In this document: piece after piece, positions 35,534 to 43,910 of the stretch
How positions within the stretch are numbered: position 1 is the stretch's first letter
Layout of the letters: each line of letters starts with the position of its first letter
From: CBDCVO01 sp965223085
Lineage (GTDB): Bacteria; Pseudomonadota; Gammaproteobacteria; Ga0077536
DNA: 64,000 bases
Assembly: GCA_965223085.1 (NCBI GenBank)
Contig: OZ244981.1
Location: 3,534,001 to 3,598,000, forward strand
Direction: 5' to 3'
Notes under the pieces: model-generated
The model's input: the letters and a program-made list of their open reading frames with translations, nothing else
What the model was told of the DNA's origin: nothing
Databases searched by the model: none
Program-made: the position numbers and the translations under genes

Positions 35534-36085
35534 GTGAAAAAACTTCCGCGACGTTTTTACGCTCGCGATACGCAACGCGTTGCGCAAGAGCTCCTAGGTA
35601 AATACCTCGTGCGTCGCGACGAGCAATGCCATTGCATTGGCCGCATCATCGAAGTAGAAGCGTATCTCGGTCCCCACGATCGCGCGGCGCATTCCTGCCA
35701 CGGTCGTACGGCGAGGACCGAAGTAATGTTCGGTCCGCCGGGATACGCTTATGTCTATCTCATCTACGGCATGCATCATTGCATGAACGTCGTTACCGAG
35801 CCTGAAGGGCACGGGGCTGCAGTTCTTATTCGTGCTTTGGAACCGGTTGCCGGACTCAATGATCGCACCCAGGGCCCTGGCTTATTGACGCGGGCGATGG
35901 GCATAACGAGGGACTTCGATGGCCACGATCTCCTGAGCGATAATTTTTTTGTGGCGCACAGAACTGCGGATACCCCCGTCGTTATACGCGCGCGGCCCCG
36001 GATCGGGGTTGACTATGCGGGGCAGTGGGCGCGGCGCCTATTGCGATTTTACGTCGCTGGGAATGCGTATGTATCGAAGCCTTAG
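35534..36085 (+). CDS. mpg: DNA-3-methyladenine glycosylase, AAG/Mpg family
   Basis: This 183-residue protein matches the AAG-type glycosylase: 'YARDTQRVAQELLGKYLVR', 'GRIIEVEAYLGPHDRAAHSCHGRTARTEVMFGPPGYAYVYLIYGMHHCMNVVTE' (with the catalytic Glu in 'VEAYLGP') and 'TQGPGLLTRAMGI'. It excises alkylated purines in base excision repair. GTG 35534 is used as start, preceded by a weak site. It has its own transcription unit after the terminator at 35456. Confidence 0.93.
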   Translation: MKKLPRRFYARDTQRVAQELLGKYLVRRDEQCHCIGRIIEVEAYLGPHDRAAHSCHGRTARTEVMFGPPGYAYVYLIYGMHHCMNVVTEPEGHGAAVLIRALEPVAGLNDRTQGPGLLTRAMGITRDFDGHDLLSDNFFVAHRTADTPVVIRARPRIGVDYAGQWARRLLRFYVAGNAYVSKP

Positions 36086-36249
36086 CACTTTACTATAGCA
36101 CCGTTAAGCGGGTTGGTGAGAATTCCAGTACACTGTTAAGCCGCGATGTATTCGGAGTTGGTGTGAACAAAGTGATGATGGCCGTGCCCGTTATTCTTAT
36201 CGCCGACCCGACTACGACGAACGCTAAACGTTAGTGGTGCTCGGTTTAG

Positions 36250-37053
36250 GTGTCCGCTACGCTGTTCATTTCCCATGGTGCGCCGAGCATCGCGCTCGAC
36301 AGCGCCGATCCCGCACGCCAGTTTCTTAAAGACTTAAGCACGGTACTGCCGCGTCCGCGCGCGCTATGCGTGATTTCTGCGCATTGGGAGACCGGCGCCG
36401 TTAGTGTGCTCGCGACACCTAAGCCGGAGACGATTCACGATTTTTACGGCTTCGCGCCTGAACTTTATCGCCTCGAGTATCCGGCGCTTGGGAGTGTCGA
36501 AACGGGCGACAGGGTGAGGAATTATTTAGCGGATGCAGGCTTCGAAGTGCACCGGGAAACTCAGCGCGGTTTAGATCACGGTGCCTGGATCCCTTTATCG
36601 CTAATGTATCCAGAGGCGAGTGTGCCGGTGGTGCAAGTTGCGGTCAATCCGGCCGAGTCGGCTGCCCACCACTGGCGTTTAGGGACTGCGCTGGCACCAT
36701 TGCGCGAGCAAGATATATTGATTATCGGTTCGGGCGCTATGACGCATAATTTGCAAGATTTTCGCAGCGCCAACCACGGCGTTAGCGCTACCAGCGTGCC
36801 CGATTATGCACGCGATTTCTCGGCCTGGATGGCCGCGCAGGTCGATGCCGGCGATCTCGAGGCCTTGCTCGACTACCGACGGCGGGGCCCCGGTGCTGCT
36901 CGTGCGCATCCGCGCGCCGAGCATTTATTACCGTTCTATGTCGCGCTTGGTGCGGCGTGTCCTGGATGGCTCGGTGAGCGCATTTATAGTGGCTTTCAAG
37001 GCGGCGTTATCGCAATGGATGCGTATCGTTTCGACGCGGTGCAACAACGCTAA
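36250..37053 (+). CDS. Class III extradiol dioxygenase, DODA/YgiD family
   Basis: This 267-residue protein of the 4,5-DOPA-dioxygenase-like family has 'LFISHGAPSIAL' (metal His), 'ALCVISAHWETGAVSV' (second metal His), 'QRGLDHGAWIPLSLMYP' (active-site region), 'IIGSGAMTHNL' and 'EHLLPFYVALGAA'. Such single-chain LigB-type enzymes open catechol rings or act on related substrates. The start is GTG 36250. It is a ring-cleaving enzyme of a different fold from the one at 2908, adding to the aromatic-catabolism theme. Confidence 0.9.
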   Translation: MSATLFISHGAPSIALDSADPARQFLKDLSTVLPRPRALCVISAHWETGAVSVLATPKPETIHDFYGFAPELYRLEYPALGSVETGDRVRNYLADAGFEVHRETQRGLDHGAWIPLSLMYPEASVPVVQVAVNPAESAAHHWRLGTALAPLREQDILIIGSGAMTHNLQDFRSANHGVSATSVPDYARDFSAWMAAQVDAGDLEALLDYRRRGPGAARAHPRAEHLLPFYVALGAACPGWLGERIYSGFQGGVIAMDAYRFDAVQQR

Positions 37054-37084
37054 TTGTGGCAACTGCGGTGGCGCTGAGAAACGC

Positions 37085-37954
37085 CTAGATGGGCATGTCC
37101 TCCACCGGTATGCCCATGCTCGCGGCGACCGAGATGATCGATAATTGATGACTAGCCGTGGTGCGCGTCGGGTCGATCAAACAGCCGATGCGTGTTACGT
37201 AAGCTAGCGAAATGTATTCTCGTACGCGCGCGAGCGCATCGCCGTAAAACTCGCTATTGACTTTTACAATACGGTGCTTGTAGCGGCGCTTTTTTGCATA
37301 AGCGTCGTTGGCCACTAGTGAACGAGGGGGGGCAACACTGACAATCTCGATATGCTCAGGACCGCCCCACAAACCTTCGTTAGCAGCAAAATAGTTGTCC
37401 AGCGCCTTGTCGCGACCGTCGTCGATGAATTCGACATTGGAGTCCAGTACCAGGACACGTTCGCAGTCCAGTTTGCCTAGCAAAGATAACCAGTAACCAG
37501 GTATGTGGCAGTTTCGCGGCGCGTTGCGAAATAGCTCGGCGGTTTTCTTCGCACCGGCTTCACGCTCCTTTTCTCGAAACGGCAAAATGCGAAACTGCAA
37601 ATCCTGATTCTTTTTCGCATAGGTTAGAAATGATTTCACGATTCGCGCGACGTCATCCCTCGCCAGGGGGTTGTTGTCGTGGTCGGCAATCGGAATGGCA
37701 AAGCTGTTTCCTTGGTGGCCAGACGGTTTGCCGTCCACGGCACCGTGGTATTCGGCTGCTATTGAAGCGACGCCCGACGTGTGCGTGCCGGCGAGGTTGG
37801 ATTCAAACACCCAAACGGCTTCTGTTTGTCGACTAGCTGTTTTCTCGAGCTCGAGGGTACGGTCAAGATCGACTGTCTTGCATGGAATGGCGGTTGCTTG
37901 TTCTGACACGGTCCTGGCATTGTGATGGAATTGTTGCGTTTTATAGCGGCCCAC
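37085..37954 (-). CDS. Conserved hypothetical protein with an A1S_2505-like N-terminal module
   Basis: This 289-residue protein has, at about residues 45-125, 'AVWVFESNLAGTHTSGVASIAAEYHGAVDGKPSGHQGNSFAIPIAD...' followed by 'IVKSFLTYAKKNQDLQFRILPF'. This layout resembles A1S_2505-like hypothetical proteins, where the first element is usually 'vFvFGSNLaGrHGaGAA' and the second a 'YAIPT' strand. Here Phe-Gly-Ser has become Phe-Glu-Ser and the usual C-terminal 'IGcGlAG' is not seen. The remaining 160 residues, with Lys/Arg-rich and Asp-rich parts, are unfamiliar. The function is unknown. Confidence 0.6.
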   Translation of the reverse strand: MGRYKTQQFHHNARTVSEQATAIPCKTVDLDRTLELEKTASRQTEAVWVFESNLAGTHTSGVASIAAEYHGAVDGKPSGHQGNSFAIPIADHDNNPLARDDVARIVKSFLTYAKKNQDLQFRILPFREKEREAGAKKTAELFRNAPRNCHIPGYWLSLLGKLDCERVLVLDSNVEFIDDGRDKALDNYFAANEGLWGGPEHIEIVSVAPPRSLVANDAYAKKRRYKHRIVKVNSEFYGDALARVREYISLAYVTRIGCLIDPTRTTASHQLSIISVAASMGIPVEDMPI

Positions 37955-38006
37955 GCCGCGTTTTCTTAAACCCGTCGACCGATGTCAAGTACCGTAGTCG
38001 GAACGC

Positions 38007-38972
38007 CTATGCTTGAAGCGGGGCAGCAGCGCTCCATGCGAGCGGGTCGTCGTGCACTTCGAGTTTGACCTGTGTCCAGCTTAGCACGATAGCGTCGCCT
38101 GTTCCCTCAACACCGAGTTTGTAGTTATTGAGGTTCAATTCTGCGGCGGGTCGCGCCAGCAATTGGGAAACGCCACGTGCTGCCTCCCAGGGTTCCAACA
38201 TGCGCGGTTGCCAGCGTCCGAATACCTTGGGGTTGTCGGCGTATTCCTGCGTCATACCGGTGCGGATAAACGGTAGCATTACGCACGAGGCGCTGATCAT
38301 ATCTGCCGATTTGCCGAGGTTAACCCGCAGCACTTCTGGCAGTCGCAAGACCGCCCAGTTTGCAACGACGTAGCCTGGCACCGCGACTCCCGGTTCGATC
38401 GCCTGCATGGAAGAAATGTAGACGAACTGCACCGGTTGCCGATGGTAGACAGCTTCACCGGCCCACAGGTGGGTCATGGCCACAAAACCGTCGATTTTCG
38501 TATTCATCACTAGCGAGGATTCCGCGAGGTTCTCGAGAAAATCTCGGCGCACGCGCGCGCGACGTTCGCCGCGGCTCTCGCCTTTCTTTTCCGGTAAGGC
38601 GCGACCGAAACGGTAACCTTTTTCGGTAAGTCCCGAATTGCAAATGATTAAATCTGGTGCGCGCCCACCATTTTGCTCCATGATGTAACTGCGCGAGGCC
38701 CATAAGTCGCGCGTGTTGGTGACATCAGCTTGCACCGCATAAGCCTTTACGCCGTGCGCGCGAATTGCCTCGACGAGGTCGAAACCATCACGGTAACTAC
38801 TGTGAAAATGTACGCCCACGACTTCGGCGCCGTTGGCGGCGGCGGCGAGCGCCAAGGCTTGACCGATGCCCCCGTCTTTGCCGGAACCGGTGATCAAGAC
38901 ACACTTGCCGGCATAGGCATCGTGAGCAGTTTCCGGAAATTTCAGCTGATCAAAATTGGCAGTGTAAACCAC
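38007..38972 (-). CDS. Short-chain dehydrogenase-like protein with an altered catalytic Lys
   Basis: This 321-residue SDR-fold protein has a Rossmann motif 'LITGSGKDGGIGQALA' (about residues 27-42), 'NSGLTEKGY' and a catalytic-region Ser188. The YxxxK motif is changed to Y201-V-V-A-N205, with Asn in place of the Lys that normally orients the cofactor. A conserved-looking insert around residues 125-155 is rich in Arg and Lys. It may be a reductase with a changed mechanism or a non-catalytic SDR. The start is GTG 38972. It is transcribed opposite the DUF2130 gene. Confidence 0.75.
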   Translation of the reverse strand: MVYTANFDQLKFPETAHDAYAGKCVLITGSGKDGGIGQALALAAAANGAEVVGVHFHSSYRDGFDLVEAIRAHGVKAYAVQADVTNTRDLWASRSYIMEQNGGRAPDLIICNSGLTEKGYRFGRALPEKKGESRGERRARVRRDFLENLAESSLVMNTKIDGFVAMTHLWAGEAVYHRQPVQFVYISSMQAIEPGVAVPGYVVANWAVLRLPEVLRVNLGKSADMISASCVMLPFIRTGMTQEYADNPKVFGRWQPRMLEPWEAARGVSQLLARPAAELNLNNYKLGVEGTGDAIVLSWTQVKLEVHDDPLAWSAAAPLQA

Positions 38973-39117
38973 GACGCCCCCTTCTCGGTTGTTACCACTA
39001 TTGTGCGCAATCTAGCGGCAATATATTGTGGGCGCAAGGCGTTTCGAGCGCAGAGCCGGTGATAATGAAAGCGCCGCCATTATCTGTGTTCGCCGAGGAT
39101 TGCGTGACGATTTCGCT

Positions 39118-40368
39118 ATGAACGAACCCCTAATTCGCTGCCCGCATTGCCAAACTGACATCAAACTGACGGAATCACTGGTGGCACCAATGGTAGCGTC
39201 CGTGCGCCGTGATTACGAGCAGCGCCTCGCCGCGCGCGCGGCACAATTTCGTGACCAAGAAGCGGCTTTGCAGCAAGCTCGCGCAGATCTAGAAGCGACG
39301 CTCGTCGAGCGTGTTGCGGCGAAACGCAAAGAAATCGTGGCCGAAGAGCAAACTAAAGCGCGTTTGGCCTTCGCCCTAGAGTTGCGCGAGCGCGACAGCG
39401 AGTTAAGCGATCTAAAAACGCTCTTACAGCAACGCGAGGAGAAGCTTGGTGAGGCGCAGCGTCTACGAGCAGATTTGTTGCGTCGAGAGCGCGCTCTCGA
39501 GGACGCTAATCGCGAGCTCGAGCTAACGGTCGAAAAACGCGTGCAAAAAAACCTCGAGGCGATCCGTGCCCAGTCGCTTAAGGATGCGGAAGAAAGCATG
39601 CAACTCAAAATCGCAGAGAAGGAACACACGATCAGCGCGATGCGACGACAAATCGAAGCGCTCAAGCAGAAAGCTGAGCAGGGTTCGCAGCAGTTGCAGG
39701 GAGAAGTGCAAGAACTCGCTCTGGAGGCTTTGTTGTGTAGTCGCTTTCCACAAGATGAAATTCTCGCCGTACCGAAGGGGGAGCATGGCGGGGATGTACT
39801 GCAACGGGTGATGAATCATGCAAACCGCAGCTGCGGCGTCATTTTATGGGAGTCAAAACGCACCAAGAACTGGAACGACGCTTGGCTCGCAAAACTCCGC
39901 GCCGACCAACGCTTAGCGAAAGCGGAGATAGCGGCCATCGTGTCACAAACCTTGCCACGCGAGGTGGAAACGTTTGCAGAGATCGAAGGGATATGGGTCA
40001 TGCATCCGCGGGTGGTATTTCCAGTGGCAGCCACGTTGCGGCGGGTGCTTAGCGAAGTCGACCTCGCGCGACAGGCCGGTATGGGTCAACAAAGCAAAGC
40101 GGATCTCGTCTACCAGTACCTTACCGGGCCACAGTTTCGGCAGCGAGTGCAAGCGATAGTCGAGGCGTTTGCAACCATGCAGGAGGATCTCGAAAAGGAG
40201 CGTCGGGTGATCACTCGTCAGTGGACTAAGCGCCAAGTTCAGATCGAGCGAGTTATGGAAGCGACGGTCGGCATGTACGGTGACTTGCAGGGCATTGCCG
40301 GCAAGAGCCTGGAAGAATTGGAAGGTCTTGCCTGGCAGGTACTCGAGCAGGACGCCGCAGACGACTGA
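39118..40368 (+). CDS. DUF2130 coiled-coil protein with an N-terminal CxxC zinc motif
   Basis: This 416-residue protein starts 'MNEPLIRCPHCQTDI' (zinc-ribbon CxxC), followed by an Arg/Glu/Lys-rich coiled coil of about 170 residues. The conserved C-terminal DUF2130 domain then follows ('DEILAVPKGEHGGDVLQRV', 'GVILWESKRTKNWNDAWLAKLRADQR', 'EIEGIWVMHP'). The nuclease-like 'ILWESKRTKNW' core suggests an ancient restriction-nuclease-type fold. The family's role is unknown. ATG 39118 is preferred over the upstream frame back to 39028, which lacks any family match. Confidence 0.88.
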   Translation: MNEPLIRCPHCQTDIKLTESLVAPMVASVRRDYEQRLAARAAQFRDQEAALQQARADLEATLVERVAAKRKEIVAEEQTKARLAFALELRERDSELSDLKTLLQQREEKLGEAQRLRADLLRRERALEDANRELELTVEKRVQKNLEAIRAQSLKDAEESMQLKIAEKEHTISAMRRQIEALKQKAEQGSQQLQGEVQELALEALLCSRFPQDEILAVPKGEHGGDVLQRVMNHANRSCGVILWESKRTKNWNDAWLAKLRADQRLAKAEIAAIVSQTLPREVETFAEIEGIWVMHPRVVFPVAATLRRVLSEVDLARQAGMGQQSKADLVYQYLTGPQFRQRVQAIVEAFATMQEDLEKERRVITRQWTKRQVQIERVMEATVGMYGDLQGIAGKSLEELEGLAWQVLEQDAADD

Positions 40369-40415
40369 GCATGGCCGGGGAAAGAAATAGTCCTAGCGAT
40401 CGGGGGGGGTAGGCG

Positions 40416-41255
40416 ATGACCATCGAACTCAATGACATACGGCTCGATTACAAAACTATCGCGCAAGCGCGGGAAATGTCCGGTCTGCGGATCGTGCTCG
40501 GTGCCTATCCGATCCCGGCGCCGTGGCGCGAGTCTTGCAAAGGGGTGTATTACGTTAAGGGTTTGAGCTATACCCCGGTGCGGACGGCGAACGCGGGCTG
40601 TGCCGATCTTAGTATTGGCATCGGCGCTTCACAAAGCGAGCTCATCGCCTGGACCGGGCAGGCGAGCGCGCCGGTGGTCGTGTGGAACGACGAACGGCCG
40701 CGTTCTAGATGGATAGATCAACTTCACCTCGCGGAGCGCTTGCAGCCGGAGCCTTCCTTAGTGCCTGAGCAGATCGACGACCGAGTGCATATGTTTGGCT
40801 TGGCGAATGAATTGCTCGGCGAGAATGGTCTGCTGTGGTCAAAGCGCCTAATCATGTGCGACGGTCCCTTGAAGACACTGACTAGTGACGATCCACAGCG
40901 TGAATTTTGGGCGTTTTTAGGCAAAAAGTACGATTATTCGAAGGCAGGTGCGACTGCCGCGGCCGCCCGTATTCGAACCATCGTGACCTTGTTTGCCGCG
41001 CAACTTGCTACCCAGCAGCAGCACGGAAAACGGTATTTGATCGGCGAGAAACTCTCAGCGCTCGATATTTATTGGGCCGCTTGCTGTGGGATCTTGGATC
41101 CGATGCCCGAGGATCGCTGCCCCATGGCGAGCGCTTTTCGGGGTTCTGTATATGGTAACTCGGACCCCGACATCGAACGAGCGCTTACGCCTGCACTGCG
41201 CGCCCATCGCGATTTTATCTACGCAGAATTTCTAGAACTACCAATCGTGTTTTGA
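40416..41255 (+). CDS. Glutathione S-transferase family protein, unusual
   Basis: This 279-residue protein has a GST-like layout: an N-terminal thioredoxin-like part with 'GLRIVLGAYPIPAPWRESCKG' and 'ASAPVVVWNDERPRSRWIDQLHLAERL' (the cis-Pro strand), and a C-terminal helical part with 'GKRYLIGEKLSALDIYWAACCGIL' (the GST C-terminal N-capping region). A G-rich Shine-Dalgarno (GGGGGGGGTAGGCG) precedes ATG 40416. Such proteins sometimes act in dehalogenation or epoxide opening, but the reaction is unknown. Confidence 0.75.
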   Translation: MTIELNDIRLDYKTIAQAREMSGLRIVLGAYPIPAPWRESCKGVYYVKGLSYTPVRTANAGCADLSIGIGASQSELIAWTGQASAPVVVWNDERPRSRWIDQLHLAERLQPEPSLVPEQIDDRVHMFGLANELLGENGLLWSKRLIMCDGPLKTLTSDDPQREFWAFLGKKYDYSKAGATAAAARIRTIVTLFAAQLATQQQHGKRYLIGEKLSALDIYWAACCGILDPMPEDRCPMASAFRGSVYGNSDPDIERALTPALRAHRDFIYAEFLELPIVF

Positions 41256-41281
41256 TCACGCCGTTAGGCTATGTTGCGAGA

Positions 41282-42484
41282 TCACTGAGTGTGGATGATG
41301 TTGTCGCGTATGAGTGCGGCGATGCGTTCACTCGAGTAGCCGAGCTCGCTAAGAATAGCGCGGGTGTGTTCGCCGATTCGCGGTGCTGTTTGTTGCCTAC
41401 CTCGCGCGAGTCCCTCGAAGTGAAACGGTAGCGCGGGAATTCGGAATGAGCCGTAATCGGGATCGAACCCGTTTTCCACGACACCCAAAGCATCGATTTG
41501 TCCGTCCGCCCACAAGGTGTCAAAGTCATTGATCCGGGAAAACGGTATACCGTGCTCGGCGAGTACTGCCATAAGCGGCTCGGTGTCCCAGCGACCTAAG
41601 CTTGCGCTAATCGCTTCGATACAAGCGTCACGATTCGTAACTCTTAGCGCGTTGCTCGTATAGCGTGGATCGTGCAATAGCGCGTCAAGCCCGATCGCAT
41701 TGCACAGCCGCGTAAATAGATTTTGATTTCCTGCCGCGATAAAAACGTGGCCATCCGCCGTCGGAAAAGCTTGATACGGACACAATTGAGGGTGGGCGGT
41801 ACCCATGCGGTCAGGATAGATACCATGTTGCAAGTAGTTCGCGAGACTGTTTGCCATCAGACCGGTCGCGGTACCGAGCAAGGAAGCATCGATTTTTGTC
41901 CCACGTCCGGTTGACTCGCGCTGAAACAAAGCCGTGGCAATTGCAAGGGCGGTCATGGTCCCCGTGCCCATATCGAGGAACGAGACGCCGCAACGCACTG
42001 GCTTGCCGCCGGGTTCACCCGTGATTCCCATGACACCGCTATAAGCTTGTACCAGCGCTTCATAACCCGGATCGCGGGCTTTGGGTCCGATGGGCCCAAA
42101 CGCCGTAATCGATGCGTAGATGAGCTTAGGGTTGATCGCGCTCAGCACCTCGTAGCCGAGCCCAAAGCGCGCCATGTCGCCGGTTTTGAAATTTTCGACC
42201 ACAACATCCGCTGTTCGCGCCAAGTCTTTCAACACCGCAACACCAGCAGGCGTTTTAAGATCTAGCGCGATACTGCGCTTGTTCGCGTTTAAGGCCAAAA
42301 ACGAAGCCCCCATGTCGCCCTTGTGGGGGGGCCAAGTACGCCCTTCATCGCCCCCATGACTTTCGACTTTAATTACATCGGCGCCGAGAAACGATAGCAA
42401 TACACAACAATAGGGTCCGGCGAGGACACGGGATAAATCGATAACCTTGATATCTTTAAGTGGTTGACGGAGATTTTGTGACAT
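41282..42484 (-). CDS. CaiB/BaiF family (class III) CoA-transferase, 1
   Basis: This 400-residue type III CoA-transferase has 'VIDLSRVLAGPYCCVLLSFLGADVIKVE', 'NANKRSIALDLKTPAG', 'VVVENFKTGDMARFGLGYE', 'YASITAFG' and the catalytic-Asp region 'CGVSFLDMGTGTMTAL'. Members move CoA between organic acids such as formyl-, carnitine- or itaconate-type substrates. It is co-oriented with a second CoA-transferase 108 bases upstream, which suggests two acid substrates in one pathway. Confidence 0.92.
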   Translation of the reverse strand: MSQNLRQPLKDIKVIDLSRVLAGPYCCVLLSFLGADVIKVESHGGDEGRTWPPHKGDMGASFLALNANKRSIALDLKTPAGVAVLKDLARTADVVVENFKTGDMARFGLGYEVLSAINPKLIYASITAFGPIGPKARDPGYEALVQAYSGVMGITGEPGGKPVRCGVSFLDMGTGTMTALAIATALFQRESTGRGTKIDASLLGTATGLMANSLANYLQHGIYPDRMGTAHPQLCPYQAFPTADGHVFIAAGNQNLFTRLCNAIGLDALLHDPRYTSNALRVTNRDACIEAISASLGRWDTEPLMAVLAEHGIPFSRINDFDTLWADGQIDALGVVENGFDPDYGSFRIPALPFHFEGLARGRQQTAPRIGEHTRAILSELGYSSERIAALIRDNIIHTQ

Positions 42485-42592
42485 CGGATCCTAAGACGCT
42501 CGCCGCGTGACTCGGCGACCTGTCCCTGCCTACGCCGGAGTCGCGGTATTGTGGGTTGAGGTTTCGCCTACCTAGGCGTCGTTGCGCGATGC

Positions 42593-43804
42593 TTAGATAA
42601 TGCCAGACGATTTAAGCCGCGCGATCTTATCCGCGTCATAACCGAGTCGGGCATAAATTTCATCGTTGTGTTGTCCGAGGCTCGCAGCCGCAGCACGAAT
42701 TCGAGTTGGGGTGCGCGAGAATTTTGCCGGTGGCCCGGTTAGCGGTATTTCGGAGCCGTCTTCTAAAGTGGTGTTTTGCAGCATGTCACGTTCGATTACA
42801 TGTTCGTGCTTTGCGGCCTCCGCGTAAGTGTTAACGCGTGTCGCGGCGAGACCGAGTCGACCCAAGGTCTCCACGACGTCGTTGGTAGACTGCTGTGCAC
42901 ACCACGTAGCGAGAATATCATTGAGTTCGTCGCGGCGTTCCAAGCGTTGGGCGCCGCTCAGGTCGACGATATCATTGCAACCGATATGTTCGCATAATGC
43001 TCGCCAGTGCGCATCCAATAACACGCCCGTATACACGCTGCCGTCCTTGCAAGGGTAGGTATTGACCGGCGCCGCTAGCACAAATTGGTTTGCCCACTTT
43101 TTTAGCGGCAGCTCGAGTGCACCGGAAGTCAAGTAGCCATTGCTTTGAAATAACAAACTATCCACTAAGGACACGTCGACATGTTGGCCTTCGCCGGTGG
43201 CATTACGGTGCTGGAGCGCAGCGAGTGCGCCGATAGCGCCGTGCACACCCCCGAGGTCATCGGCGAGGTATGTCGGTGCTTTTACCGGCCCACCATCCGG
43301 TTCACCGTTAAGTGAGGACCAGCCAGTGAAATTTTGTGCGATAGGATCGTAGCCGGCGCGTTCTGACAATGGGCCAAATTGACCGAAGCCACTGACCGAG
43401 ACATAAATGATGTCCGGTTTTATCTGCGCGACATCTAGGTAACCGCAACCCCAGTTCTGCAGCGTGCCTGGTTTAAAATTTTCAACGACGATATCGGCGT
43501 TTTTGCATAAGTCTAAGAAAACCTCGCGACCTTGGGGCTCCTTCAGGCGCAGGGTCAAACTTTTTTTATTGCGGTTGACGGTTTCATTGAAAATAGACAG
43601 TTCTGAATCGGGAACCGCAGGTGGTAGCCGGCGGGCGATTTCACCGTCCGGATGCTCGCATTTAATCACTGTGGCGCCTAGATCAGCGAGCACACAGCCA
43701 GCCATAGGCCCCGCCCAAGTTGTGGTTGCCTCGATAACGATAATGCCATCAAGGGGGCCACTACGATCGTTACGTGCATTGGCGTAGAACGTTGTTTTGT
43801 CCAT
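42593..43804 (-). CDS. CaiB/BaiF family (class III) CoA-transferase, 2
   Basis: This 403-residue enzyme has 'GIIVIEATTTWAGPMAGCVLADLGATVIKCEHPDGEIARR', 'VNRNKKSLTLRLKEPQG', 'VVENFKPGTLQNWG', 'VSVSGFG' and the catalytic-Asp region 'TYLADDLGGVHGAIGALAAL'. It is only moderately similar to the neighbouring copy at 41282, so the pair is not a recent duplication. The two probably handle different acyl acceptors in the same catabolic route; succinyl-CoA or acetyl-CoA donors are usual. Confidence 0.92.
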   Translation of the reverse strand: MDKTTFYANARNDRSGPLDGIIVIEATTTWAGPMAGCVLADLGATVIKCEHPDGEIARRLPPAVPDSELSIFNETVNRNKKSLTLRLKEPQGREVFLDLCKNADIVVENFKPGTLQNWGCGYLDVAQIKPDIIYVSVSGFGQFGPLSERAGYDPIAQNFTGWSSLNGEPDGGPVKAPTYLADDLGGVHGAIGALAALQHRNATGEGQHVDVSLVDSLLFQSNGYLTSGALELPLKKWANQFVLAAPVNTYPCKDGSVYTGVLLDAHWRALCEHIGCNDIVDLSGAQRLERRDELNDILATWCAQQSTNDVVETLGRLGLAATRVNTYAEAAKHEHVIERDMLQNTTLEDGSEIPLTGPPAKFSRTPTRIRAAAASLGQHNDEIYARLGYDADKIARLKSSGII

Positions 43805-43910
43805 AATATCGAGTTCGCGTTGCGCGGGTTTTACTGTCTTCTATTTTGCCGCGTCCAGCGCGTGACGCAACTAGTGGCGGAGTCGAGCGCCGCTTCTCGT
43901 TTAGCCGGCC

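Noticed and set aside
36163..36234. Short hydrophobic frame (about 23 residues) with a GGAG upstream, before the DODA-type gene
   Set aside because: It is too short to judge and has no partner; it could be a leader peptide, but nothing supports it.
42560..42592. Palindrome GCCTACCTAGGC near the CoA-transferase genes
   Set aside because: Short and lacking a T-run or a repeat match, so likely chance.
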